Shown here: piece after piece, positions 52,914 through 61,878 of the stretch | How positions within the stretch are numbered: position 1 is the stretch's first letter | Layout: each line of letters starts with the position of its first letter | Assembly: GCF_003368325.1 (NCBI RefSeq) | Contig: NZ_CP031466.1 | Location: forward strand, 1,984,001-2,048,000 | Length of the DNA stretch: 64,000 bases | Direction: 5' to 3' | Source of the DNA: Paraburkholderia caffeinilytica | GTDB lineage: Bacteria; Pseudomonadota; Gammaproteobacteria; Burkholderiales; Burkholderiaceae | Notes under the pieces: model-generated | What the model was told of the DNA's origin: nothing | Databases searched by the model: none | Seen by the model: the letters and a program-made list of their open reading frames with translations, nothing else | Program-made: the position numbers and the translations under genes

Positions 52914-55900
52914 GCGCCCTCGCGTTTTCATTGCGGTTCGCGCTGAGCCTCACGGCCGTCTGCTGCGTGGCGATGGCTTCGCCTGACGCGTTGGCGCAGG
53001 CGTCGAAAGATCCGTTGAACGTGCTGATCGACCAGGGCAAGTACTGGCAATCGCATCACCGCGGCGACCTCGCCGAGCAGGCGTGGCAGAAAGTATTGCG
53101 CATCGACCCGAAGCAGCCCGATGCGCTCTACGGCATGGGCATGGTGCTCGCCGACCGCAAGGACGGCGCCGGCGCGCAGCAATACCTCGCGCGGCTGAAA
53201 GCAGTCGCGCCGTCCTATCCGAATCTGGACGAACTGGGCCGGCGTCTCGGCGAATCGAGTCTGCGCGACCAGACCGTCAACGACGCGCGGCGGCTTGCGC
53301 AAAGCGGTCAGAGCGCGAGCGCGGTCGAGGAGTATCAGCGCGCGCTGAACGGCAAACCGGCCACGCCCGAACTGCAACTCGAGTATTACCAGGCGCTCTC
53401 CGCCACGCCGCAAGGCTGGGATCAGGCGCGCCGCGGTCTGGAGCAGCTCGCCCGCGACAACCCCGACGACCCGCGCTACGCCCTTGCCTACGCCCAGCAT
53501 CTGACGTATCGCGACTCGACGCGCCGCGACGGCATCGCGCGGCTGCAGAAGCTCGCGGGTGACAGCACGGTCGGCGCGTCGGCGAAAAAGAGCTGGCGGC
53601 AGGCGCTGTTGTGGCTCGACGCGCGGCCCTCCGACGCCGCGCTCTACGAAGCCTATCTGCAAGGCGCAACCGACGACGCCGCGGTCAAGGCGCGCTTCGA
53701 GTCGATGGTTCAGCAGGACAGGACGGCGCGTGACCGCGCCCAGGAAAATGCCGCCGTCGATGCCCGCGGCCGCACCATCGCCGACGGTTTCGCCGCGCTC
53801 GATCGTGGCGACCTCGGCACGGCGCGCGCGAAGTTTTCGTCAGTACTGGCGACGAGTCCGAACGACACCGACGCGCTCGGCGGCATGGGTATCGCCGCGT
53901 TGAAGCAGGAGCATTTCGCCGAAGCCCGCAACTATCTGGAACGCGCGTCGCGCAGCGGCAATCCGGCGCGCTGGAAAACCGCGCTCGATAGCGCGACCTA
54001 CTGGACCTATACCAGCGACGCCATCGGCGCGCGCAGCAACGGCGAGTTCGCGAAGGCGAAGTCGCTGTTCGAACGCGCGATCGCGCTGAATCCGTCCGAC
54101 GTCACCGCGCAGGTGCTGCTCGGCGAAATGCTGCTGTCGAACGGCGATCCGGCCGGCGCGGAACAGGCCTACCGGATGGCGTTGCGCCGCCAGGCCGACA
54201 ACCCCGACGCGATTCGCGGCCTTGTGGGCGCGCTCGCCGCGCAAGGCCGTGGCGACGAAGCGCTGCAATTCGCCAATCAGCTGAACACCGAACAACAATC
54301 GAAGGCCGGCGGCATCAACCGTCTGCGCGGCGAAGCGCAGGCCGCGCAGGCACGCGCGGCCGAAGCGCGCGGCGATCTCGGCAGCGCGCGCAGCCTGTTC
54401 GAAGACGCGTTGCTGAACGATCCCGACGATCCCTGGCTGCGCCTCGACCTCGCGCGCATTTACGTGCGCCAAGGCGCCGTCGCGAATGCCCGCAGCATGA
54501 TGGACGGACTGCTTGCCGCACATCCCGACATGACCGACGCGCTGTATGCGAGCGCGCTGCTGTCGGCGGAAACGCAGGACTGGGCCGCGGGTCTCGCGCA
54601 ACTCGAACGGATTCCGGCCGCGCAGCGCACCGACGCGATGACGACCTTGCAGCACCGCTTGTGGGTGCATCAGCAGGCCGACCTCGCCACGCGGATGGCG
54701 CGCAACGGCCAGTCGCAACAAGCGCTGGCGACGTTGCGCGCCGCCGAACCGGTCGCCGGCAACAGTCCCGAACTGATCGGCGTGATCGCCGCCGCGTATC
54801 AGCAGGCGGGCGACCCGAATCGCGCGTTGAGCCTCGTGCGCAGTGCGATGAACGCGGCGCCCGGCAACACCGATTTGCTGCTGCAATATGCGGGCATTCT
54901 GTCCGCCACGCAGCAGGAAGCCGAACTCGGCATGGTGATGCGGCGGCTCGCGTCGATGCAATTGACACCGCAGCAGCGCACGGATTTCGGCAATCTGAAT
55001 CTGGGGATCGTCATCAAGCAATGCGACGCGGTGCGTCAGCGCGGCGATCTCGCCAGCGCCTACGACGTGATTGCGCCGTGGCTCGCGGCGATGCCCGACA
55101 ATCCCGATCTGCAAGCCGCCCTCGGCCGCCTCTATTCGAGCGCCGGCGACGACCGCAATGCGCTCGCCAGCTACCGCGTCGCGCTGCAGCGCAAGCCCGA
55201 CGACCTGAATCTGCTGCAAGCGACGATCTCCGCCGCGGCCGGCGCGAAACAGTTCAGCTACGCCGAGTCGCTCGCCAATCAGGCGCTCGCTGCGGCGCCT
55301 GGCGACCCCGGCGTGCTGGCGACGGTCGGCCGCATGTATCGCGCCGAAGGCAAGCTGTCGCTCGCGTCGACCTATCTGCAACGCTCGCTGGTCGCGGCCA
55401 ATACCCCGCTGATGGCCAACGGCCCGCGCGCCAATGCGCCGGGCAACGTGCCGCGCGGCTGGGAAGTCGCGATGCGCCGGATCGGCGCGACGCCGTTGCC
55501 GGGCACCAACCCCTTCGAAGGCAAAACCGCCACGATCACGCCGACCGACGCCGACAACGCTGCGCTTGGCCAGAGCGGCTTCAATGCCGCGCGTGCGTCG
55601 CTTCCGTACTCGCAGTCCTCCTTGCCGTCACAGACCGTGCCGAACTATCCGCCGCCCTCCCAGCCCGTGCCGTACGTCGCGCCTTATACCGCGCCTGCAC
55701 AACCGTATGTGCCGAACGCCGCGCCTACTGCCGTTCCCTACAACGTGCCACGCCCCGGCGCCGACACGGATGGCTACGGCCAGGAGACCAACGGGTCGAG
55801 CCAGTCGGGCGCGCCGTTGCAGCCGTATCCGGGTCAAGGCCAGGCGCAGATGCCGCCGACGCAGCAGGCTCCGCAACAGCAGTACAGCCCGGCGTATCCG

Positions 55901-57724
55901 CAGCAAAGCGGCTATCCGCAACAAGGTGGGTATCCTCAACAGGCGCAATATCCGCAGCAGGCGCCGTATCCGCAGCAGCCGGACGGCTATGCGACCACGC
56001 CGTGGCCGATGTCGCCCGCCGCGCGCGAAGCACAGGCCAATGCCGGTTCGATGCAACAGCCACGTTACACGGGTTCGGCCACGAGCACGAAACGTCCGAC
56101 GAACAAGAAGCAAAGCGCGTCGAAGAGCAACCGCAACGCGCAGGCCTATGCGCAGGCGCCGTATGGGCAGGGTCAAGGCTATCCGCAGCAGCAACAACCC
56201 TATTACGGCCAGCAGCCTTATCCGCAGCAGCAGGGTTATGCGCAGCAGCCTTACCAACCGGTTCCGCCGCAACAGGCCTACGCCCAGCAGCCTTATCAGC
56301 CGGTTCCGCCGCAACAGGCCTACGGTCAGCAGGCTTATCAGGCGTATCCGAACCAGGGCTCCGGTTATTACGCTCAGCAACAGCAGCCGTACATCCCGCA
56401 ACCGCCGACCGGTTATGCGCAGCCCTACTACGCGCAGCAACCCGGCGCGAATGGCAACGGCGGTAGTTACCCGCAGCCGAACGTGGCCAATACGCAGACG
56501 CTCGGCGTGGCTGAAGAACTGGCGCAGGTCAATCGCGAGCAGGCGAGCACCGTGTCGGGCGGGATCGTGTTCCGCAACCGCACGGGCGAGGACGGCCTGT
56601 CGACGTTGACCGATATCGAAGCGCCGGTTCAGGGGCGCATCAAGGCCGGCAACGGCCACATCGTCGTGACGGCGACCCCGGTGACGCTGGATGCCGGCAC
56701 CGCCGCGAGCAATCTGTCGACGCTCGCGCGCTTCGGCGCGGGGCTGTCCACCAGCACGTCTGCGACGGCGGCGGTTGCCGGCACGAACAACTACGGCAGC
56801 CAGACTGCCAGCGGCGTGGGGTTGTCAGTCGGCTACGAAGGCCGCAGCTTTAGCGGCGATATCGGCGTGACGCCGCTCGGTTTTCCCGAGAAGAACATCG
56901 TGGGCGGCTTGCAATACAACGGCGCCATCACAGACAAGGTGTCGTATTCGCTGGCCATTGCACGCCGCGCGGTGACGGATAGCTTGCTGTCGTATGCCGG
57001 CGCGCGCGACTCGGCCTCCGGCCTCGAGTGGGGCGGTGTCACGTCCAACGGCGGCCTCGCGAGCCTTGCATGGGATGACGGCACCAACGGCCTGTATGTG
57101 AATGCCGCGTACCAGCACTACATGGGCTATAACGTCGCGAGCAATAACGCAGTCAAAGGCGGCGGCGGTGTCTACACGCGCCTGTTCAAGGATGCCGATC
57201 AGACGCTGACTGTCGGTGTGAACACGACGCTGATGACCTATAACAAGAACTTGTCGTACTACACCTATGGTCAGGGTGGCTACTTCAGTCCGCAGCAGTA
57301 CATGATCCTGAATCTGCCGGTGGAGTGGACAGGGCGCAATGGTCAGTTTACTTATGACGTGAAGGGGTCGATTGGCGTGCAGCATTATCGGCAGGACGCG
57401 TCGAATTATTTCCCGCTCAACGATGGTTCCAGCCGCCAAAGTGACGCGGCGGCGGAGGCCAAACTTATCGGCACGGGTGTCGATAGTGGCGCGGTTTATC
57501 CCGGGCAGAGTAAGACCGGGGTTTCTTATTCGCTCAGCGCGGTGGGGGAATATCAACTGGCGCCGCAGTTGGCGTTTGGGGCGACCGCCTCGCTCGGCAA
57601 TGCTTATGAATATCGTGAGTGGCTTGCCGCCGTTTATGTGCGGTATAGCTTTAGCAAGCAGACGGGGTTGCAGCCGTTCCCGCCTACGCCGCTCAGTTCG
57701 CCTTATTTGTCGTTGTCGAATTAA
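52904..57724 (+). CDS. bcsC: Cellulose outer-membrane export protein BcsC, with Tyr/Pro/Gln-rich linker
   Basis: A 1606-residue outer-membrane export channel. The ATG at 52904 has GGAG before it and gives a signal peptide ending SPDALAQ|AS. Residues about 30-850 carry many TPR repeats (for example QAWQKVLRIDPKQPDALYGMGMVL, ALFNPSDVTAQVLLGEML-like). Residues about 905-1195 are a linker rich in Pro, Gln, Tyr with tracts such as YPQQSGYPQQGGYPQQAQYPQ and repeated QQAYAQQPYQPVPP. Residues about 1200-1606 form the BCSC_C 16-strand barrel (SGGIVFRNRTGEDGLSTLTDIEAP, ending FGATASLGNAYEYREWLAAVYVRYSF). Typical BcsC is 1150-1350 residues; the linker explains the extra length. It is the last gene of the bcs operon. 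Confidence 0.95.
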   Translation: MRLSALAFSLRFALSLTAVCCVAMASPDALAQASKDPLNVLIDQGKYWQSHHRGDLAEQAWQKVLRIDPKQPDALYGMGMVLADRKDGAGAQQYLARLKAVAPSYPNLDELGRRLGESSLRDQTVNDARRLAQSGQSASAVEEYQRALNGKPATPELQLEYYQALSATPQGWDQARRGLEQLARDNPDDPRYALAYAQHLTYRDSTRRDGIARLQKLAGDSTVGASAKKSWRQALLWLDARPSDAALYEAYLQGATDDAAVKARFESMVQQDRTARDRAQENAAVDARGRTIADGFAALDRGDLGTARAKFSSVLATSPNDTDALGGMGIAALKQEHFAEARNYLERASRSGNPARWKTALDSATYWTYTSDAIGARSNGEFAKAKSLFERAIALNPSDVTAQVLLGEMLLSNGDPAGAEQAYRMALRRQADNPDAIRGLVGALAAQGRGDEALQFANQLNTEQQSKAGGINRLRGEAQAAQARAAEARGDLGSARSLFEDALLNDPDDPWLRLDLARIYVRQGAVANARSMMDGLLAAHPDMTDALYASALLSAETQDWAAGLAQLERIPAAQRTDAMTTLQHRLWVHQQADLATRMARNGQSQQALATLRAAEPVAGNSPELIGVIAAAYQQAGDPNRALSLVRSAMNAAPGNTDLLLQYAGILSATQQEAELGMVMRRLASMQLTPQQRTDFGNLNLGIVIKQCDAVRQRGDLASAYDVIAPWLAAMPDNPDLQAALGRLYSSAGDDRNALASYRVALQRKPDDLNLLQATISAAAGAKQFSYAESLANQALAAAPGDPGVLATVGRMYRAEGKLSLASTYLQRSLVAANTPLMANGPRANAPGNVPRGWEVAMRRIGATPLPGTNPFEGKTATITPTDADNAALGQSGFNAARASLPYSQSSLPSQTVPNYPPPSQPVPYVAPYTAPAQPYVPNAAPTAVPYNVPRPGADTDGYGQETNGSSQSGAPLQPYPGQGQAQMPPTQQAPQQQYSPAYPQQSGYPQQGGYPQQAQYPQQAPYPQQPDGYATTPWPMSPAAREAQANAGSMQQPRYTGSATSTKRPTNKKQSASKSNRNAQAYAQAPYGQGQGYPQQQQPYYGQQPYPQQQGYAQQPYQPVPPQQAYAQQPYQPVPPQQAYGQQAYQAYPNQGSGYYAQQQQPYIPQPPTGYAQPYYAQQPGANGNGGSYPQPNVANTQTLGVAEELAQVNREQASTVSGGIVFRNRTGEDGLSTLTDIEAPVQGRIKAGNGHIVVTATPVTLDAGTAASNLSTLARFGAGLSTSTSATAAVAGTNNYGSQTASGVGLSVGYEGRSFSGDIGVTPLGFPEKNIVGGLQYNGAITDKVSYSLAIARRAVTDSLLSYAGARDSASGLEWGGVTSNGGLASLAWDDGTNGLYVNAAYQHYMGYNVASNNAVKGGGGVYTRLFKDADQTLTVGVNTTLMTYNKNLSYYTYGQGGYFSPQQYMILNLPVEWTGRNGQFTYDVKGSIGVQHYRQDASNYFPLNDGSSRQSDAAAEAKLIGTGVDSGAVYPGQSKTGVSYSLSAVGEYQLAPQLAFGATASLGNAYEYREWLAAVYVRYSFSKQTGLQPFPPTPLSSPYLSLSN
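55870..56440 (+). repeat. In-frame PQQ/QQPY repeat tract in bcsC
   Basis: At 55870-55985 short units encoding Y-P-Q-Q-x repeat about six times. At about 56160-56440 longer units of roughly 42 bases encode QQPYQPVPPQQAYA-type blocks, two to three of them nearly identical at DNA level. Codons alternate CAG/CAA, so this is not simple triplet slippage. The tract lies between the TPR and barrel domains of BcsC. Confidence 0.85.
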
Positions 57725-57777
57725 GGAGGGGGGTGCCTGCGGGGGGCTTTGGGTGTTTGTTTGCCTGCGGCGGCGGC

Positions 57778-57849
57778 CTTTTCTTGATCTGGCTTTTTGG
57801 CTTTTCCTTGATCTGGCTTTTTGGCTTTTCCTTGATCTGGCTTTTGGGA
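57778..57849. repeat. Three-copy 24-base tandem repeat
   Basis: The unit CTTTTCCTTGATCTGGCTTT + TTGG occurs at 57778-57800 (one base short), 57801-57824 and 57825-57849. A fourth, diverged half-copy (CTTTCCTTGAATTG) begins the left inverted arm at 57850. The tract lies 50 bases after the bcsC stop. Confidence 0.9.
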
Positions 57850-58053
57850 CTTTCCTTGAATTGCTAGTGGTTTATTAGCGTCGCCCCTGTGCGGGGCGGG
57901 CACCTACTTTTCTTTGCTGGCCGCAAAGAAAAGTAGGCAAAAGAAAGCGGCTCAAGCCACTCATGCTAAGCGGGTCCCGCAGCTCACAACGGGTAGTGGT
58001 GCATCTGGAATCTGTGTTCGTACACCTGCATAGGCTAGTGACAAGGGCGTCAT
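57850..58053 (+). repeat. Left arm of ~205-base inverted repeat
   Basis: This arm is the imperfect reverse complement of 58422-58627 over its whole length (roughly four-fifths identical by eye). Landmarks in order are CTTTCCTTGAATTG, GCCCCTGTGCGGGGC, a perfect 15-base stem hairpin (CCTACTTTTCTTTGC at 57903-57917 with its complement at 57923-57937), GTAGTGGTGCATCTGGAATC and GTGACAAGGG. Both arms carry the same internal hairpin. Confidence 0.9.
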
Positions 58054-58421
58054 TCTTCCGGCGGCGCTGCGCGCGCCGAAGAGCACTTCTAAAAACCACC
58101 CGCTGCGTTTTGATGCTCGCGTTTCGCCATCGTGCAGTGGCTCGTCATTGCACCGCCATCACAATCCCCACCGCCACCGCAATTGTGATTGCGATTTGAA
58201 TGGCAACTGCAACTATGCCTGTGCCTGTGCCTGTGCCTGGAATCGGGAGCGGGATCCCGATCGGGATTTGCAGTACACCGACATATTATTGAAGTGGGGA
58301 TTCCCGGCGAGTGGGAGGCGCATCGCCGAGGCGAAGCCGATGGCTCCCAACCACACCCAAACGAAGCCGCAGGTTTCCCTGGCAGCCCCATCCGCGACGC
58401 ACGCAGTGCGGAGTGGGAGCT

Positions 58422-58627
58422 GATGAGCCCCTTGTCACAAGCGCATGCAGAGGCGCGAACACGGATTCCAGATGCACCACTACCCTGTGCAAACTACGGC
58501 GCCCACTTAGCATGAGCGGTGTGAGCTGCTTTCTTTTGCCTACTTTTCTTTGCAGCCGGCAAAGAAAAGTAGGTGCCTGCCCCGCACAGGGGCGAACGCT
58601 AATAGACCACTGACAATTCAAGGAAAG
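58422..58627 (-). repeat. Right arm of ~205-base inverted repeat
   Basis: Reverse-complement partner of 57850-58053. The internal hairpin is kept exactly (arms at 58539-58553 and 58559-58573 with a changed five-base loop), as are the GCCCCTGTGCGGGGC and GGTAGTGGTGCATCTGGAAT blocks. Preservation of stems with changed loops points to a structured element rather than random duplication. Confidence 0.9.
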
Positions 58628-59157
58628 CCCAACACCGCGGGCACACAGACAAGAAGCGCACAGACAAACAAGCACCCCGTAGCCAAACAGATCAAGAAAA
58701 CCCCACCACCATAAAAACACAGACAATAAGCGCCCCCAGGCAAACAAAAAAATAGCCCCCATAAAAACACAAAACAAAAAAACAGACAAAAAGCACCAAC
58801 CATGCACCCAAACCAAATCTGATCAACAGGACACCTCACCCGCCGCACCGAAACAATAGAACCCCGCTCAAAACCCACCATCAAGAGATCTTCTTTCCGC
58901 TATTCAACACTCCACCTGAATAAGCCAGGTAAAAGTTTCCAGCCCCTTCGCGCCCATCGTTCGGCTAAACCCGCATAGCACACACAGCCAGGTCTTCACC
59001 CAACCGTTGTGGCCTACAATTATTGCTGCCGCGTGGCCGCTTCGCGCCCGCGGGCACGGCAGAAGATCATCCCGCCTCCTGCTAAACCTCCAAGCGCGTC
59101 ATGCGCGCCGGCAGAGTGGGGACACATTCATCGACGTGACCTCTGTGGAGCGCAGCA

Positions 59158-61842
59158 ATGCCATTTCCGGCACAAGACCATGGCTGCCCCGGCTGGAACG
59201 GGGAAATGGCGCGACGCATCAGCGAATTCGACTGGGCGGCTACCGACCTCGGCGCCATAGAAAACTGGCAGCGCAGTCTGACCGCCACCGTTCAAATGCT
59301 GCTCGCCTCGCCCGTGCCTCTCGTGCTTCTGTGGGGCAAACCAGGCTACATGATCTACAACGACGCCTACTCGAAATTCGCGGGTGGACGGCATCCGTAT
59401 CTGCTCGGCTGTACAGTCGAACGCGGCTGGCCGGAAGTCGCCGATTTCAACCGTCATGTGATGAAGACATGTCTCGCCGGCGGCACCCTGTCGTATCGCG
59501 ACAAGGAACTGGTGCTGCTGCGCGACGGCAAGCCCGAAGACGTCTGGATGGATCTCTACTACAGCCCGGTTGCCGACGACACCGGCGCGCCCGCGGGCGT
59601 CGTCGCGATGGTCGTCGAAACCACTGCACGCGTACTGACCGAGCGCTGGCGGCAACGTGCCCAGGCGGAACTGCGCGAGACCAATGAACGGCTGCAACTC
59701 GCGCTCAACACCGGTGCGGTGCTCGGTACCTGGGTGCTCGATGTGCGCACGGGCACGGTTACCGGCGACGAGCGTTTCGCGCGCACCTTTTCGTTTCCAC
59801 TCGAAGAGGCCGCGAAAGGGGTCGAACGCAATGCCGCGACCCAGGTGATCCACCCCGACGACCAGGCGCTCAACGACCGTCTGACCATCGAGGCAATGCG
59901 CACGGGTGAGCCGTTTCGCGCCGAGTACCGGATTCGACGCCCCGATGGCGACTATATGTGGGTGCAGGCGAACGGCCAGTGCGAGTTCGACGAACAGGGC
60001 GAGCCGACCCGTTTTCCCGGCGTGCTGATCGATATCCACGAACGCAAGATCGCCGAACAATCGCTACGCCAGCTGACCGAAACGCTCGAGCAACGCGTCG
60101 CCGATGAAGTCGCGGCACGGGCGCTCGCCGAAGAGCAACTGCGCCAGGCACAGAAAATGGAAGCGATCGGCAGCCTCACAGGCGGCGTCGCGCATGACTT
60201 CAACAATGTGCTGCAAGTCATCAACGGCAATCTTCAGATGCTCGCCGCCGATGCCGGTGAAAGTCCGACTACGCTGCGGCGCTTGTCCGCCGCGACGGAT
60301 GCCGTCAAACGTGGCGCAAAACTCGCCGCGCATCTGCTCGCCTTCGCGCGCCGCCAGCCGCTCTCGCCTACCGTGCTGAACCCGCGCCGCCTGCTCGCCG
60401 GCATGAGCGAGATGCTGCATCGTGCACTCGGCGAAACCGTCAAGATCGACACAGTATTAAGCGACGATCTGTGGCATGTGCAGGTCGATCGCAATCAACT
60501 CGAAAATGCGCTGCTCAATCTTGCGATCAATGCACGCGACGCGATGCAAACCGACGGCACGCTCACCGTTCGCGCGACCAACCGCGTGCTGGACTCTGCG
60601 TTTTGCCGCAGCAAGCCGGAACTCTCGCCTGGCGAGTACGTGGTGTTCTCGGTAACCGACACGGGTACCGGCATGAAGCCCGAAATCCTGGAGCGGGTGT
60701 TCGAACCGTTCTTCACGACCAAAGCGGACGGCCATGGCACCGGTCTGGGCCTAAGCATGGTGTTCGGCTTCGTCAAGCAGAGCGGCGGCCATACGGTCAT
60801 CGACAGCGAAGTGGGACGAGGCACCACGGTCTCGCTGTTTTTCCCGCGCTGCAGCGAGCCGGAAACAGTCGAGGCGGTCGATCAGATCTCGGCGCCGGTG
60901 GGCGGTGGCGAAACGATTCTGGTGGTCGAAGACGATGCGGACGTGCGTCTGACCGCGGTCGAAATGCTCGCGCAACTCGGCTACAAAGTGCTGACGGCAT
61001 CGAGTGGCGACGCTGCGCTCGAGTTCATCGACAGCGACGTGTCAATCGATCTGTTGTTTACGGATGTCGTGATGCCCGGCCAGGTGAAAAGCGTGGAACT
61101 GGCGCAGCGCGCGGCGGCACGCTCGCCTGCGCTGCCGACGCTCTTCACCTCGGGCTACACGCGCGATGAGATCGTCCATCACGGCAAGCTCGACGCCGGC
61201 ATCACGCTGCTGTCCAAGCCTTACCGGCGCGACGATCTTGCGCGCAAGGTGCGCAGCGTGCTGCGCGGCGCCGGCATCGCCAGAGCGAGCGACGGGGCGA
61301 TTTCCCCTTGCGTGCCGCGCACGGTCTGCGATCCGGCCAGTGCAGCCGAAGCGTCCGATCCGCACGCAAGCCAGCCCGAGTCGGCCCTTTCCGCTGAAAA
61401 TTCGCCCGCAAACGCCCCAACGGATTCGCTGACGGATTGCCCGGAAAGCCCACTGTCGCACCAACCCGGCACGCCGGCTCGCGTGCTGCTGGTCGAAGAC
61501 GACAGCGATTCGCGCGATGCGCTCAGCGACCTGCTCGGCGCGCTGGGTCTGGCCTGCACCGCGGTCGCGAGCGCCGAAGAAGCGCTGCGGCTCGTGTCCA
61601 TGCAACGTTTCGACGTCCTGTTCACGGACCTGACGTTGCCCGGCATGTCCGGCGACAATCTGGCGCGCGCGCTGCTGAGTCGGCAGCCGGACATCCGCGT
61701 GTTGCTGGTGTCGGGCTATGGCAAGAGCGCCGAGATCGGCGACGCCATCCCGGGCGCGCGGCTGCTCGGCAAACCGCTCGACATCTCGCAGCTGCGACGC
61801 GAACTCGCCGAGTGGCTCGATCACACGGAGGCGGCTTCCTAG
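59158..61842 (+). CDS. Soluble hybrid sensor histidine kinase with two receiver domains
   Basis: An 894-residue cytoplasmic signalling protein with no membrane helix. An N-terminal PAS-like domain (about 20-165, SPVPLVLLWGKPGYMIYNDAYSKFAG) is followed by a second PAS/PAC (about 180-300, RIRRPDGDYMWVQANGQ). A coiled coil leads to the H-box (GSLTGGVAHDFNNVLQVINGN, His about 346). The ATPase has NALLNLAINARDAM, DTGTGMKPEILERVFEPFFTT and GTGLGLSMVFGFVKQSGG. Receiver 1 (about 585-705) has phosphoacceptor Asp in LLFTDVVMPG, and receiver 2 (about 775-890) in VLFTDLTLPGMSG. Both lack output domains, so phosphate must pass to another protein. GGAG lies eight bases before the ATG. It is followed by a DUF72 gene. 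Confidence 0.93.
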   Translation: MPFPAQDHGCPGWNGEMARRISEFDWAATDLGAIENWQRSLTATVQMLLASPVPLVLLWGKPGYMIYNDAYSKFAGGRHPYLLGCTVERGWPEVADFNRHVMKTCLAGGTLSYRDKELVLLRDGKPEDVWMDLYYSPVADDTGAPAGVVAMVVETTARVLTERWRQRAQAELRETNERLQLALNTGAVLGTWVLDVRTGTVTGDERFARTFSFPLEEAAKGVERNAATQVIHPDDQALNDRLTIEAMRTGEPFRAEYRIRRPDGDYMWVQANGQCEFDEQGEPTRFPGVLIDIHERKIAEQSLRQLTETLEQRVADEVAARALAEEQLRQAQKMEAIGSLTGGVAHDFNNVLQVINGNLQMLAADAGESPTTLRRLSAATDAVKRGAKLAAHLLAFARRQPLSPTVLNPRRLLAGMSEMLHRALGETVKIDTVLSDDLWHVQVDRNQLENALLNLAINARDAMQTDGTLTVRATNRVLDSAFCRSKPELSPGEYVVFSVTDTGTGMKPEILERVFEPFFTTKADGHGTGLGLSMVFGFVKQSGGHTVIDSEVGRGTTVSLFFPRCSEPETVEAVDQISAPVGGGETILVVEDDADVRLTAVEMLAQLGYKVLTASSGDAALEFIDSDVSIDLLFTDVVMPGQVKSVELAQRAAARSPALPTLFTSGYTRDEIVHHGKLDAGITLLSKPYRRDDLARKVRSVLRGAGIARASDGAISPCVPRTVCDPASAAEASDPHASQPESALSAENSPANAPTDSLTDCPESPLSHQPGTPARVLLVEDDSDSRDALSDLLGALGLACTAVASAEEALRLVSMQRFDVLFTDLTLPGMSGDNLARALLSRQPDIRVLLVSGYGKSAEIGDAIPGARLLGKPLDISQLRRELAEWLDHTEAAS

Positions 61843-61878
61843 GCTCGCCTGCGCCCGGCAACCAACACGACTCCGCCG

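Larger units (their letters stand above)
57725..59157. other. Long non-coding region after bcsC with nested repeats
   Basis: Over 1.4 kb with no supported gene. It holds a 24-base tandem repeat (57778-57849) and a pair of ~205-base inverted arms (57850-58053, 58422-58627) around a ~370-base core. The core includes a GTGCCT run near 58216-58238. An A/C-rich strand-biased tract covers about 58628-58860. From about 58880 to 59157 the sequence returns to ordinary composition and should carry the hybrid kinase promoter. Confidence 0.6.

Noticed and set aside
57778..57849. Possible CRISPR or phage attachment array
   Set aside because: It is three contiguous 24-base units without spacers, and no integrase is nearby.
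57850..58627. Complete insertion sequence
   Set aside because: The inverted arms are far longer than IS ends, and the core of about 370 bases encodes no transposase. It is kept as a repeat element only.
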